Below are positions 33,842 through 43,506 of a DNA stretch of 64,000 nt, in pieces. Location of the stretch: contig CAKQVG010000005.1 in NCBI GenBank assembly GCA_934277695.1, positions 1-64,000 on the forward strand, written 5' to 3'. Both the position numbers and the translations under genes were made by a program. Below the pieces are notes generated by a model. It ran no database searches. It was not told where the DNA came from and saw nothing but the letters and a program-made list of their open reading frames with translations. This stretch comes from CAG-238 sp934277695. Lineage in GTDB: Bacteria; Bacillota; Clostridia; Peptostreptococcales; Anaerovoracaceae. Each line of letters starts with the position of its first letter. Position 1 is the stretch's first letter.

Positions 33842-35083
33842 ATGGGAGAATTAATATTCGCAGCGGAACAAGGCAGAAATATCCCAAAAGAGGATAAAAT
33901 ATTCGGAATAAGCAATAGAGCAAAGAAAAGAATTGCACAAGACGGAAAGGATAAGGTTGTTAATGCTACCATCGGCGCGCTTCTTGACGATGACGGTGAG
34001 CTGATTGTTTTATCATCGGTGACGGATGTTTTCAGAAATCTGAAGCCGGAGGAATTTGCAGAATATGCACCGATTGCGGGCACGGCGGAATTCAGAGAGG
34101 CGGTTAAGAAAGATGCCTTCGGCAGATATCAGCCGAAAGGCTTTACGGAAGCAGTCGCAACGCCGGGTGGAACGGGAGCAATCAGAAATACGATTTCAAA
34201 CTACTCCGAGGCGGGAGACAAGATTCTTGTTGCTGACTGGTTCTGGGCACCTTACAATACGATAGCCCGGGAAATAGGCAGAAGCGTTGAAACATTTGAA
34301 TTGTTCGACGATGAACGAAAATTCAATATAAAGAGTTTTTCCGCAAAAGCAGATTCGCTGCTCGAAAAGCAGGAACGTCTTGTGATTATCTTGAATACAC
34401 CGGCGCATAATCCGACCGGCTATGCACTTTCGGATGATGACTGGAGAAATGTAGTAAATTACTTCGCGTCGGTATCAAAGGAAAAGAAGATAACACTTCT
34501 TGCGGATATTGCATATATCGACTTTGCCGGGGACGAGGAAAAATACAGAAGCTTCCTTCCGATTATCGAGGAAGTGCCGGAGAATGTACTCGTTGTCATC
34601 GCACACAGCCTTTCAAAAGCATATACGCTTTATGGGATGCGATGCGGTGCGATGATATGCATGGCAAAGACGCAAGAAATTGCAGATGAATTCAAGAGAG
34701 TATGCGAGTTTTCGTCAAGAGCATCATGGTCAAACTGCCCGAGAGCTCCACAGGTGATTCTTTCGAAAATCTATCAGGATCCGAAGCTGAAAGCAAAGGT
34801 CGATGAAGAAAGAAAAGGGTTCAGAGACATGCTGCTTAGGAGAGGGAAAGCCTTTGAAGAGGCGGCGGCAGAGGTTGGGCTTACCATGGTGCCGTTTGAT
34901 GCGGGATTTTTTGCATCGGTGCCTTGTGAGGATCCGGATGCGCTTTCTGCCGAGCTTGAGAAAGAGGGAATTTTCCTCGTACCGCTTGCAAAAGGCGTAA
35001 GAATATCGGTTGCTTCCATATCGGAAAAAAAATGCAGATATATCCCGGCACGAATCAAAGCATGCATGAGTAAAATTCTGTAA
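33842..35083 (+). CDS. Class I/II pyridoxal-phosphate aminotransferase
   Basis: 413 residues, fold type I. The PLP-binding Lys lies in HSLSKAYTLYGMR near residue 262; LNTPAHNPTG holds the conserved Asn/Pro, and the C-terminal RIS motif (GVRISVAS) has the carboxylate-binding Arg. Closest in layout to aspartate/aromatic aminotransferases; the substrate is not known. GGAGGAGAGCC precedes the ATG. It has its own promoter, and the PC4-like gene downstream has another. Confidence 0.85.
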   Translation: MGELIFAAEQGRNIPKEDKIFGISNRAKKRIAQDGKDKVVNATIGALLDDDGELIVLSSVTDVFRNLKPEEFAEYAPIAGTAEFREAVKKDAFGRYQPKGFTEAVATPGGTGAIRNTISNYSEAGDKILVADWFWAPYNTIAREIGRSVETFELFDDERKFNIKSFSAKADSLLEKQERLVIILNTPAHNPTGYALSDDDWRNVVNYFASVSKEKKITLLADIAYIDFAGDEEKYRSFLPIIEEVPENVLVVIAHSLSKAYTLYGMRCGAMICMAKTQEIADEFKRVCEFSSRASWSNCPRAPQVILSKIYQDPKLKAKVDEERKGFRDMLLRRGKAFEEAAAEVGLTMVPFDAGFFASVPCEDPDALSAELEKEGIFLVPLAKGVRISVASISEKKCRYIPARIKACMSKIL

Positions 35084-35102
35084 AAAACTTTCATGGAAGA
35101 TA

Positions 35103-35131
35103 TTGACATAGACGGCAAAGTGTAGTAATAT
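35103..35131 (+). promoter_or_regulatory. Promoter of the PC4-like gene
   Basis: TTGACA (35103-35108), 17-base spacer, TAATAT (35126-35131). Confidence 0.85.
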
Positions 35132-35173
35132 AGTACCACAAAAGGAAATTTGTGGAAAGGAGATTATGAAACG

Positions 35174-35530
35174 ATGCCGGAAAGAGAAAGAGATGATGAT
35201 TTTAGATTTGAAATCTTGGAGCACATCGGGGTTGTAGGCAAATATCAAACCGGATGGTCGAAAGAAATCAACATCGTATCGTGGCGCGGCGGCAGCCCCA
35301 AGCTGGATATCAGAGACTGGGATCCAAGCCATGAGCGCATGAGCAGAGGCGTTACGATGCATAAGAATGAAGTTCTGACGACCATGCAGATTCTGATGGA
35401 TCATTATGGCGACGATTTCAAACAGCTGGGCGAGAATTCCGAGACTGAGGAACAGGAAAGCGAAAGCGTTGCTGCAATCAATCCGGAGCCGATGACACCT
35501 GTGATGAGCGCTGCGGAAGCCGGATTTTAA
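35174..35530 (+). CDS. PC4/YdbC-family ssDNA-binding protein
   Basis: 118 residues. The PC4 core is at residues 6-70: FRFEILEHIGVVG, GWSKEINIVSWRG, PKLDIRDWDPSHERMSRG and a helical VTMHKNEVLTTMQILMD. The ATG at 35174 is preferred; a TTG at 35150 is upstream and AAAGGAGATT lies between. PC4 relatives bind single-stranded DNA as dimers and modulate transcription. The Glu/Ser-rich tail after residue 80 is not conserved. It has its own promoter and a terminator. Confidence 0.85.
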   Translation: MPERERDDDFRFEILEHIGVVGKYQTGWSKEINIVSWRGGSPKLDIRDWDPSHERMSRGVTMHKNEVLTTMQILMDHYGDDFKQLGENSETEEQESESVAAINPEPMTPVMSAAEAGF

Positions 35531-35543
35531 ACCGAAGAAAGAA

Positions 35544-35582
35544 AATACCGTCTCAGGCATAATGTCTGAGACGGTATTTTTT
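35544..35582 (+). terminator. Terminator of the PC4-like gene
   Basis: Perfect 13-bp stem AATACCGTCTCAG/CTGAGACGGTATT, 9-base loop, then a T-run. It is symmetrical and could also serve the convergent DUF378 gene. Confidence 0.95.
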
Positions 35583-35597
35583 GTGGCCGCACGGATG

Positions 35598-35795
35598 TTA
35601 TGCGTGCCTTGTTTCGTCTTTGAATAAAAAAGAAATACCGTATAAGGCCGCAAGTCCAACTACCGCATAAATGATGCGCGAAATAACCTCGAGTTTTACG
35701 CCGAAAATGCTGGACACAAGGTTATAATTAAAGAAACCGACAAGACCCCAATTGATTCCGCCGATAATCATCAGAATGAGAATTAGTTTTTTCAA
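35598..35795 (-). CDS. DUF378-family small membrane protein
   Basis: 65 residues from a TTG start (35795); AAAGGAG lies 8 bases ahead. A GTG at 35804 overlaps that ribosome site. Two hydrophobic helices (ILILMIIGGINWGLVGFF and VISRIIYAVVGLAALYGI) with the family signature GGINWGLVG. No function is known for the family. It is convergent with the PC4-like gene and shares its terminator. Confidence 0.85.
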   Translation of the reverse strand: MKKLILILMIIGGINWGLVGFFNYNLVSSIFGVKLEVISRIIYAVVGLAALYGISFLFKDETRHA

Positions 35796-35918
35796 AGTAA
35801 TCACTCCTTTCGCAATCTATTTTGTCCCAAAATATTTTTTTTATGATTTGTTTATGGTATAATGACTTTGATTCGCGTTATAATTTTAATATGACATTTA
35901 TTTAAAAACGGGGGCACT

Positions 35919-37583
35919 ATGAAAATTCAATTAAAAAAAGATTACAGGGGAGAATTTGAGGAAGTAACCGTTGAAAAGGGGAGCACGATAGAGCAGCTTT
36001 ACAAGAGCATGGAAGCAGAGCTTCCGTATACGGTACTTGCGGCAAAAGTTAACAATAAACTGGTAACGCTGGCATATAAATTTTATCGTGACTGCAAGGT
36101 TGAATTGCTTGACATGAGAACACAGGTCGCAAATCTCATTTATCAGAACAGTCTGAGCCTTATCTACCTCAAGGCGGCATCGGATGTTTTGGGAGGATGC
36201 GAAGTTGATATACAGAATTCTCTTAACAAAGGCTTGTATACGGAGATTAAATACGAAGAACCCGTCACTGCGAAACAGGTCAAAGAGATCCAAAAGAGAA
36301 TGGAAGAGCTGATTGCGGCAGATTTGCCTTTGGAGCGAACGAAACTCACAAAGGACGAGGCAGAGCAGTTCTTTGTAAGCACTGGGAGAGCCGGAAAGGT
36401 CGCACTGCTCGAAGAAAATCCATACATGAAGCGAATACCGTTTTACTCACTAGACGGGTATATGGACTTTTTCTACGGCCTTATGGCACCGTCAACCGGA
36501 TACATTAAATATTTCCAGCTTATGAAATACAGACGCGGTGTGCTGCTTCGTTTTCCGCATCCGTCAAAACCGAACGAAATCCCGCAGTATGTCGACGAAA
36601 AGGCTTTGTACAAAACTTTTGGGGAAGAAAAGCGCTGGGGCAAGCTGATGGAAATAAGCTACGTTTCGGATTTGAATCGCAGAATCGACGAAGGGAAAAT
36701 AAAGGAACTCATACAGATTTCGGAAGCTTTGCATGAACGCAAGATTGTTGAGATTGCGGATATGATAACAAAGCAAAAGAAAAGAATTATACTCATAGCC
36801 GGTCCTTCCTCTTCCGGAAAGACCACGTTCGCACAGAGACTTTGCATACAGCTTAGAGTTCACGGCTTAAAGCCGCTTTATCTGGGAACGGATGATTATT
36901 TTGTGGAGAGAGAGCAGACGCCGACGGATGAATTTGGCGAAAAAGACTATGAAAATCTGAATGCGGTGGACATTGATTTGTTCAACGATAATATGAATGA
37001 CCTGCTTGCGGGCAAGGAGGTTGACCTTCCGGTATTTAACTTCCTGACCGGACATAAAGAGTTCGGAACCAAGAAGACAAGGATTAAAGCAACGCAGCCA
37101 ATCGTAATCGAGGGCATTCATGCACTGAACCGTGCATTGACGCCGAAAATAGCGGAAGAAGAAAAATTCAAAATTTACATAAGTCCGCTGATTCAGCTTA
37201 ATATTGACAACCACAACAGAATCGTAACAACGGACCACAGAATGTTAAGAAGAATGGTGCGTGATTACAAATACAGAGGATACAGCGCACAGAACACGAT
37301 TGACAGCTGGCCGAAGGTCAGAGCCGGAGAAGATAAAAATATTTTCCCGTTCGCAGGAGAAGCGGATGTGGTGTTCAATTCCGTGCACCTTTATGAAATA
37401 TCGGTACTGAAGAAATACGCAAAACCTCTGCTGGAAGAGATAAGCAGAGACGAGCCCGAATATGCGGATGCTCACAGAATGTTGAATTTCCTCAGATTTT
37501 TCAGAACGGTGGAGGATGATTCTGCGATTGTGAACAATTCAATTTTGAGAGAGTTTATAGGCGGAAGTGTTTTTGTCGAATAA
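35919..37583 (+). CDS. TGS-domain uridine-kinase-like nucleoside kinase
   Basis: 554 residues. N-terminal TGS domain (about 1-65) and a ThrRS-like second additional domain (about 70-230) are fused to a P-loop uridine-kinase domain with GPSSSGKTTFAQRL (about 292-305), YLGTDDYFVERE and EGIHALN. This fusion is common in Clostridia. It is likely to phosphorylate a nucleoside; the exact substrate is unknown. Its neighbours act on pseudouridine. A possible -10 TATAAT is at 35858; no clear -35. Start ATG is the first Met. Confidence 0.88.
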   Translation: MKIQLKKDYRGEFEEVTVEKGSTIEQLYKSMEAELPYTVLAAKVNNKLVTLAYKFYRDCKVELLDMRTQVANLIYQNSLSLIYLKAASDVLGGCEVDIQNSLNKGLYTEIKYEEPVTAKQVKEIQKRMEELIAADLPLERTKLTKDEAEQFFVSTGRAGKVALLEENPYMKRIPFYSLDGYMDFFYGLMAPSTGYIKYFQLMKYRRGVLLRFPHPSKPNEIPQYVDEKALYKTFGEEKRWGKLMEISYVSDLNRRIDEGKIKELIQISEALHERKIVEIADMITKQKKRIILIAGPSSSGKTTFAQRLCIQLRVHGLKPLYLGTDDYFVEREQTPTDEFGEKDYENLNAVDIDLFNDNMNDLLAGKEVDLPVFNFLTGHKEFGTKKTRIKATQPIVIEGIHALNRALTPKIAEEEKFKIYISPLIQLNIDNHNRIVTTDHRMLRRMVRDYKYRGYSAQNTIDSWPKVRAGEDKNIFPFAGEADVVFNSVHLYEISVLKKYAKPLLEEISRDEPEYADAHRMLNFLRFFRTVEDDSAIVNNSILREFIGGSVFVE

Positions 37584-37597
37584 ACGCGGAGGTAAAG

Positions 37598-38521
37598 ATG
37601 GCAGATATAGTAATCATCGGAGGAATTAACATAGATATAGAGGGATATCCCTATAAAGATTTGGTTGAACAGGATTCCAATCCGGGCAGAATAAAAATTT
37701 CATACGGAGGCGTCGGCAGAAACATTGCAGAGAATGCCGCAAGAATCGGTGAGAAAGTTGCAATGCTGTCCGTAATCGGCGCAGATGAGCTGGGAAGAGG
37801 CGCGCGCAGCCACCTTGCCGAGCTGGGCGTCGATGTGTCTATGGTGCGCGAGATACCGGGAAGAGGCTCGGCAATCTACCTGTCGATATTAAATCCGAAC
37901 AGGGACATGCATTTAGGGCTCTGCGATATGGAGATTATACAGGAACTTACTGCAGAAGACATTCGGAAGGCAGGAACGGTATTTGAAGATGCAGCAGCAG
38001 TAGCGCTCGACGGGAATCTTGAAGAGGCGATGCTCCGCGATGCGACAGAGATTCTCTCGGACAAAATGCTTTTTTATGATCCGGTATCTGCAAACAAAGC
38101 GCATCGCGCCAAGGAATGCATCGGGCGCTTTCACAGCATTAAGCCCAACCTGATTGAAGCTGAAGTGCTTTCGGGCATGCAGATCAAAACGGAGGAAGAA
38201 CTCAGAGACGCAGCACGGTACTTTTTGGACAAGGGTGTGAAAAATGTTTACATCACACTGAACCGTGACGGTGTATATTTTAAAAATAAAGAAAAAGAGG
38301 GCTTTATAAGACCGCCGAAAAGTATTAAAATAGAAAGTGCCACCGGAGCCGGAGATGCGTTTTCGGCAACCATATTGTATGGGATGGCGCACGGTCTTGA
38401 AATTGATGAGATTGCGGCGCTCGGAATGACTGCATCGCAGATTGCGATGGAGAGCGAGAAGGCCGTAAACGAAAAGATAAACATAGAGGACATTAAAAGG
38501 AGGGTAACACAAAATGTATAG
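37598..38521 (+). CDS. psuK: PfkB-family kinase, candidate pseudouridine kinase
   Basis: 307 residues. Motifs: N-terminal IIGGINIDIEGYP, a YGGVGRNIAENAARIG glycine-rich stretch and C-terminal ATGAGDAF with the catalytic Asp. PsuK phosphorylates pseudouridine to its 5'-phosphate, the substrate of the next gene. The 8-base overlap with psuG and the 14-base gap to the TGS kinase support one operon. The specific substrate rests on the psuG neighbour. CGGAGGTAAAG precedes the ATG. Confidence 0.88.
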   Translation: MADIVIIGGINIDIEGYPYKDLVEQDSNPGRIKISYGGVGRNIAENAARIGEKVAMLSVIGADELGRGARSHLAELGVDVSMVREIPGRGSAIYLSILNPNRDMHLGLCDMEIIQELTAEDIRKAGTVFEDAAAVALDGNLEEAMLRDATEILSDKMLFYDPVSANKAHRAKECIGRFHSIKPNLIEAEVLSGMQIKTEEELRDAARYFLDKGVKNVYITLNRDGVYFKNKEKEGFIRPPKSIKIESATGAGDAFSATILYGMAHGLEIDEIAALGMTASQIAMESEKAVNEKINIEDIKRRVTQNV

Positions 38522-39419
38522 CAGTTATTTGGACATTAAGCCGGAGGTAGCGAAAGCACTTGAAGAGGGCACCCCGGTAGTTGCACTTGAATCAACCATC
38601 ATCGCACACGGCATGCCGTATCCAAAGAATGTTGAAACGGCAATAAAAGTTGAAGAGGTTATAAGAGAAGGCGGCGCAGTGCCGGCAACTATTGCAATTA
38701 TAAACGGCAGAATTAAAATCGGACTTACAGAGGAAGAAATCGAATATTTGGGAACAGCTGACAATGTACTCAAAGTCAGCCGCAGAGATTTTCCGCTTGT
38801 TATTGCAAAAAAGCTTAACGGAGCCACAACCGTTGCGGGAACCATGATTGCTGCCAACATGGCAGGAATCAAGCTCTTTGTTACCGGAGGAATCGGCGGC
38901 GTTCACAGAGGCGCAGGCGAAAGTTTTGATATTTCGGCAGACCTCGAGGAACTCAAGATGACGGATGTTGCTGTTGTTTGTGCAGGTGTAAAATCAATCC
39001 TTGATATCGGTGCAACTTTGGAGTATTTGGAAACGGCGGGCGTTCCGGTTGTTACTTTCGGTGCGGATGAGTTCCCGGCATTCTACAGCAGACGCAGTGG
39101 ATTTGATGCAGAATGCAGAATTGACGATCCGAAGGAAATCGCAGAGATGATTCGTGCGAAGGAGGCTCTCGGCCTCAGGGGCGGAATGCTGATTGCATGC
39201 CCGGTGCCGGAAGAAGATGAAATTCCATACGAGAAGATGGACATTGTAATCAAAGAGGCACTGGAAGAATGCGAAAAACAAGGTGTTAAGGGAAAGAGAA
39301 TCACTCCGTTCCTTCTCAGCAAAGTCAAAGATCTTACGGAGGGGAGCAGCCTCGAAGCAAATATTAAACTGGTATTGAACAATGCCCGCATCGGAGCGGC
39401 GATTGCAAATGATATTTAG
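38514..39419 (+). CDS. psuG: Pseudouridine-5'-phosphate glycosidase
   Basis: 301 residues. PsuG breaks the C-C glycosidic bond, giving uracil and ribose-5-phosphate. Motifs seen: LESTIIAHGMPYPKN, TGGIGGVHRGA and CAGVKSILDIGATLE, with the active-site Lys present. It overlaps psuK by 8 bases. Together with a uridine-kinase-like gene and two 5'-nucleotidases it makes a nucleoside salvage block. Confidence 0.95.
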   Translation: MYSSYLDIKPEVAKALEEGTPVVALESTIIAHGMPYPKNVETAIKVEEVIREGGAVPATIAIINGRIKIGLTEEEIEYLGTADNVLKVSRRDFPLVIAKKLNGATTVAGTMIAANMAGIKLFVTGGIGGVHRGAGESFDISADLEELKMTDVAVVCAGVKSILDIGATLEYLETAGVPVVTFGADEFPAFYSRRSGFDAECRIDDPKEIAEMIRAKEALGLRGGMLIACPVPEEDEIPYEKMDIVIKEALEECEKQGVKGKRITPFLLSKVKDLTEGSSLEANIKLVLNNARIGAAIANDI

Positions 39420-39453
39420 AGTATTTTGATTAGAGAAACAAGGAGACAGGGGA

Positions 39454-41490
39454 ATGAGAAAGAAAAAAGCAATACTGAGCGTTTTGCTTGCAGTGTGTCT
39501 TGTGGCAGCGATGATGCCGATGTCTGCATATGCGGCAGAGGATGTTTCAAACGATATTGTCGTAATATACACCGGCGACATGCACGGTGCGGTTGACAGC
39601 AACATCACATTGGCAGGACTTAAGGCGTATGCAAACGAAAGGCAGGCAAAGAGCAGATACCTTGAGATTGTAGACGCAGGAGATGCTCTTTCGGGAAACG
39701 CAATTGCAAACGCATCAGGGGGGAAATTCGTTGTGGAAGCAATGAATGAGGTCGGATACGGAATTGCGGTTCCGGGGGTACACGACTTTGATTTCGGAGT
39801 AGGCGCATTGACCGATGAACTGGCACCGATGGCAAAGTTTCAATATGTAAGCTGCAATTTTGCGAATATTGAAACAGGCAAGACGGTTTTCAAGCCGTAT
39901 GAAATTGTGTCCTACGGAAAAACAAAGATTGCATACATCGGAATAAGCGATCCTATGACGATAAGCAAGTCCATCGCTTCGTTTACCGAAGGAAACGGCA
40001 CTTGTAAGCATACTTTCCGACTCGGAAGCAACGGCAAATATTTGTACAGCATAGTCCAAAATGCCGTTGATATGGCAAAGGAAGACGGAGCGGATTATGT
40101 GATTGCAATCGGACATCTTGATTCCAACGGGGACAGCGCATATTCGCCGAAGGGCGTTATCGCCAATACGACAGGCATCAATGCTTTTATAGCCGGCAAT
40201 TCTCATTCGCCGATTGTGGGGCAGCGTGCCAAGGACAAGAAGGGCAATACGGTGCTCCTGACATCAGCGGGCTCGGGTCTCAGAAACATAGGGGCACTTA
40301 CAATCACACCGGGGAAAAACATATCGTCGCAGCTCATAAGCAATTATGGGTACAGATATATCAAAACCAACGATGCCATAGAAAGCCTTATGCAGAAATA
40401 CAGCTACGACCTCAAAAAATCATTCGCGGTATCGGAAGTTAAACTCAAGTCAGCGGATTCGAGCGGCGTTCGAATTGTCGGACGTTCGGAAACGAATTTG
40501 GGAGACCTCTGTGCGGATGCATACAGAGCAGCCACCGGTGCGGATATTGCTTTTGTTGAGGCATCGGAGATACAAGGCGAAATTGCGGCAGGAGATATAA
40601 GCTACAATGATATAGTGAAAGCTATGCCTTCAAACGGGGATGTCAGCATGTTTACGGTATCCGGAGGTGAAATTTTGGATGCACTTGAAATGGCCGCAAG
40701 ACTTTTTCCTATAAACAACGAAGGATTTCTTCAGGTATCCGGAATCACATTTGATATACAGGAAACGGTAAAATCATCCGTGACGGTTGACGAAAAAGGA
40801 AATTTCACGGGCGTTAAAAGAGAATATCGTGTAACCAATGTAATGGTAGGCGGCAAAGAACTCGATTTGATGGGTGACTATACCGTTGCGGCGACTGAAG
40901 CATTCCTCACAGGCAAAACCGGATATACGATGTTTGAGGAAGTCGGAAAGAAAATCAGCAATATTACGACGGACAATCAGGCACTATACCAATACATAGT
41001 AAAGGAGCTTAAGGGCAAGGTACCGGCTGTATACTCAGATCAAGCGGGCAGAATCGATTATATCAAACTGGCAAGACAAAGTCAGATTGATGCGGAGATT
41101 GAAGCCGGCGTGACGGAAAGAATGGAGAACTATTCGGAGGAAATGGCGGCGCTCAGAGAAAAGATCGCAATACAAAAGGAGATTATTGCGGTTAAATCTG
41201 TACAAATCAAGGCGTCTTCTGCATTGCAGCGAAGCGGCAGCAAGAGAAAAGTCAAACTCAGCTGGAGGCTTTCCGAGAAAGTTGACGGATTGAAGTATCA
41301 AATTTATAAATCGCAGAAGAGGAACAGCGGATATAAGAAGTGCTTTACAACAAGCAAACAAACCTTCACGAATACTTCCGGACTGAAAAAGGGAAAAACC
41401 TATTACTACAAAGTCCGTGGGTATAAATATCTGGGCGGAAAGTATTACTACACTGTGTGGTCAAATGTTTCCTACCGGAAAATTTCTTAA
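39454..41490 (+). CDS. Secreted 5'-nucleotidase paralogue with degenerate active site
   Basis: 678 residues. Signal peptide 1-28 (MSAYAAED end). A metallophosphatase domain (about 31-300) and a 5'-nucleotidase C-terminal domain (about 340-530) are followed by a coiled stretch and an Fn3-like tail (590-678). Two metal-site residues are missing against the neighbour at 41512: V109 sits where Asn is expected (GVHDFD for GNHEFD), and N249 replaces the His of DGHAH (AGNSH). The NGGGIR substrate loop is also lost (EASEIQ). It may be inactive, a binding protein or have altered chemistry. GGAGACAGGGGA precedes the ATG. Confidence 0.88.
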   Translation: MRKKKAILSVLLAVCLVAAMMPMSAYAAEDVSNDIVVIYTGDMHGAVDSNITLAGLKAYANERQAKSRYLEIVDAGDALSGNAIANASGGKFVVEAMNEVGYGIAVPGVHDFDFGVGALTDELAPMAKFQYVSCNFANIETGKTVFKPYEIVSYGKTKIAYIGISDPMTISKSIASFTEGNGTCKHTFRLGSNGKYLYSIVQNAVDMAKEDGADYVIAIGHLDSNGDSAYSPKGVIANTTGINAFIAGNSHSPIVGQRAKDKKGNTVLLTSAGSGLRNIGALTITPGKNISSQLISNYGYRYIKTNDAIESLMQKYSYDLKKSFAVSEVKLKSADSSGVRIVGRSETNLGDLCADAYRAATGADIAFVEASEIQGEIAAGDISYNDIVKAMPSNGDVSMFTVSGGEILDALEMAARLFPINNEGFLQVSGITFDIQETVKSSVTVDEKGNFTGVKREYRVTNVMVGGKELDLMGDYTVAATEAFLTGKTGYTMFEEVGKKISNITTDNQALYQYIVKELKGKVPAVYSDQAGRIDYIKLARQSQIDAEIEAGVTERMENYSEEMAALREKIAIQKEIIAVKSVQIKASSALQRSGSKRKVKLSWRLSEKVDGLKYQIYKSQKRNSGYKKCFTTSKQTFTNTSGLKKGKTYYYKVRGYKYLGGKYYYTVWSNVSYRKIS

Positions 41491-41511
41491 AAAACGAAAA
41501 GGAGAAGAGAA

Positions 41512-43506
41512 ATGAGAAACAGGAGAGTATTGGCGTTAGTGCTTGCTTTGCTCGTTGCATTTGCAATGATGCCTGCAATGGGTTTTGCGGATGAAACAAC
41601 GACAGATGTTGTAATAAGCCCTAACCCGACAACAGACACGACAACCCCTGCAAAGTCGAATGACATTATCATTCTGGGAACAAGCGATGTGCACTGCGGA
41701 ATCGATCAGAACATCGGATACGCAGGACTTGCTGCTTACAAGAAAGCCATGGCTGACAAATACAGCTATGTAGCACTTGTTGATGCGGGCGATGCCATCC
41801 AGGGAGACACGATCGGAACACTGTCAAAAGGCGAATATATCGTTGATATTATGAACGAGGTCGGCTATGATGTTGTGACTCCGGGCAACCACGAATTCGA
41901 TTACGGCATGGACCAGTTCCTTGGCGTTATCGTTCCTAAAATGAAAGCGACTTATGTTTCCGCAAACTTCATGAAGGATGACAAGAGAGTTTTCGATGCA
42001 TACAAGATTATGACATTCGGAGAAAAGAAGGTTGCTTTTGTCGGAATCAGCACTCCGGAAACACTCGTTAAGTCAACACCTACATACTTCCAGGATAAGT
42101 ACGGTAACTACATCTATGACTTCTGCAATGATAAGACGGGCGACAAGCTTTACAAGGCTGTTCAGACCGCTGTTGACGCTGCAAAGAAGGATGGAGCGGA
42201 CTATGTTGTGGCTGTTGCTCACCTTGGTGATGACGAAGCGAGCGCACCTTGGACTTCCATGGATGTAATTAAAAATACAAAAGGCATTGATGTTCTTATG
42301 GACGGACATGCACACAACACAATTGTACGCAGCGTAACAAACAAAGCCGGCAAATCCATTAAGATGGTAGCTACAGGCACAAAACTCGAAAACATCGGCA
42401 AAATTGTGATTGGCGAAAACGGTGTAATCACAGCTGAGTATATCGGAGCGGATGTTGCGAAGGATAAAGATGCCGATACAACGAAATTTGTTGACGGAAT
42501 TAAGGCAAAATACCAAGAACTTGAAAAGAAAGTCGTTGCAAAGACAGATGTTGATCTGATTATTGCAGATAAAGACGAAAATCGTCTCATCAGAAGCCAG
42601 GAAACGAACCTCGGTGACCTCTGCGCAGACGCATATAAGAATGTACTCGGCGCAGACATTGCGTTTGTAAACGGCGGCGGAATCAGAACTTCGATTGCAA
42701 AAGGCAACATCACATATGGTGATATCATTAAAGTTCATCCGTTCGGAAACAAGGCGTGTGTTGTTGAGGCTACCGGTCAGCAGATTCTCAATGCACTCGA
42801 ATTCGGAGCAAGAAATGTAGGCAAAGGTGAAAACGGTGGATTCCTTCAGGTTGCGGGAATTGAATACAGCATCAACACATATCTGGAACCTGCCATTGAA
42901 ATCAATGAAAACGGCGAATTCGTTAAAATGACAGGTAAGTACAGAGTATTTGATGTTAAGGTTGGAGGAAAGGCACTTGACCTCAACAAGACATATACTT
43001 TGGCGTCCCATGACTACATGCTCAAGAACGGTGGCGATGGATTTGTAATGTTCAAGGGTAATAAAGTTCTTCAGGATGAAGTTATGATCGACAATCAGGT
43101 TCTGATTAACTATATCCAGAATAACCTTAAAGGCACTGTAGGAAGTGAATACGCACAGGCACAGGGAAGAATCACGATTACTTCCACAACCGAACTTTCA
43201 AACATCAACCAGCAAATCGCGCTGAAGAACTTCAAGACAAAACTTACCACCAAGAAACAAAAAGGTGCTGTAAAGCTGTCATGGAAGGCTTGTCCGGAAG
43301 TTAAGGGTGTGAAGTATCAGGTATACAAATCACTTAAGAAATCCAAAGGCTTCAAGAAGCTTACAACAACTTCAAAGAAGACTTATACGGCAAAGAAGCT
43401 TACGAAGGGCAAGACTTACTACTTCAAGGTAAGAGCGATGAAGAATATCGACGGCAAGAATGTATATTCGAAGTGGTCAAATGTAAGCTATAAAAAGGCT
43501 GCATAA
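41512..43506 (+). CDS. Secreted bifunctional metallophosphatase/5'-nucleotidase
   Basis: 664 residues. Signal peptide 1-25. The metallophosphatase domain keeps SDVHCG, VDAGDAIQG, PGNHEFDYG (N126, H127, D130), AVAHLG and DGHAHNTIV (H266); the C-terminal domain keeps NGGGIRT and NGGFLQVAG. The family removes phosphate from extracellular nucleotides, giving nucleosides. A Lys-rich Fn3-like tail (from about residue 580, KYQVYKSLKK, YYFKVRAM) resembles those of its neighbour and the DUF4430 protein. It starts 21 bases after its paralogue ends. Confidence 0.93.
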   Translation: MRNRRVLALVLALLVAFAMMPAMGFADETTTDVVISPNPTTDTTTPAKSNDIIILGTSDVHCGIDQNIGYAGLAAYKKAMADKYSYVALVDAGDAIQGDTIGTLSKGEYIVDIMNEVGYDVVTPGNHEFDYGMDQFLGVIVPKMKATYVSANFMKDDKRVFDAYKIMTFGEKKVAFVGISTPETLVKSTPTYFQDKYGNYIYDFCNDKTGDKLYKAVQTAVDAAKKDGADYVVAVAHLGDDEASAPWTSMDVIKNTKGIDVLMDGHAHNTIVRSVTNKAGKSIKMVATGTKLENIGKIVIGENGVITAEYIGADVAKDKDADTTKFVDGIKAKYQELEKKVVAKTDVDLIIADKDENRLIRSQETNLGDLCADAYKNVLGADIAFVNGGGIRTSIAKGNITYGDIIKVHPFGNKACVVEATGQQILNALEFGARNVGKGENGGFLQVAGIEYSINTYLEPAIEINENGEFVKMTGKYRVFDVKVGGKALDLNKTYTLASHDYMLKNGGDGFVMFKGNKVLQDEVMIDNQVLINYIQNNLKGTVGSEYAQAQGRITITSTTELSNINQQIALKNFKTKLTTKKQKGAVKLSWKACPEVKGVKYQVYKSLKKSKGFKKLTTTSKKTYTAKKLTKGKTYYFKVRAMKNIDGKNVYSKWSNVSYKKAA

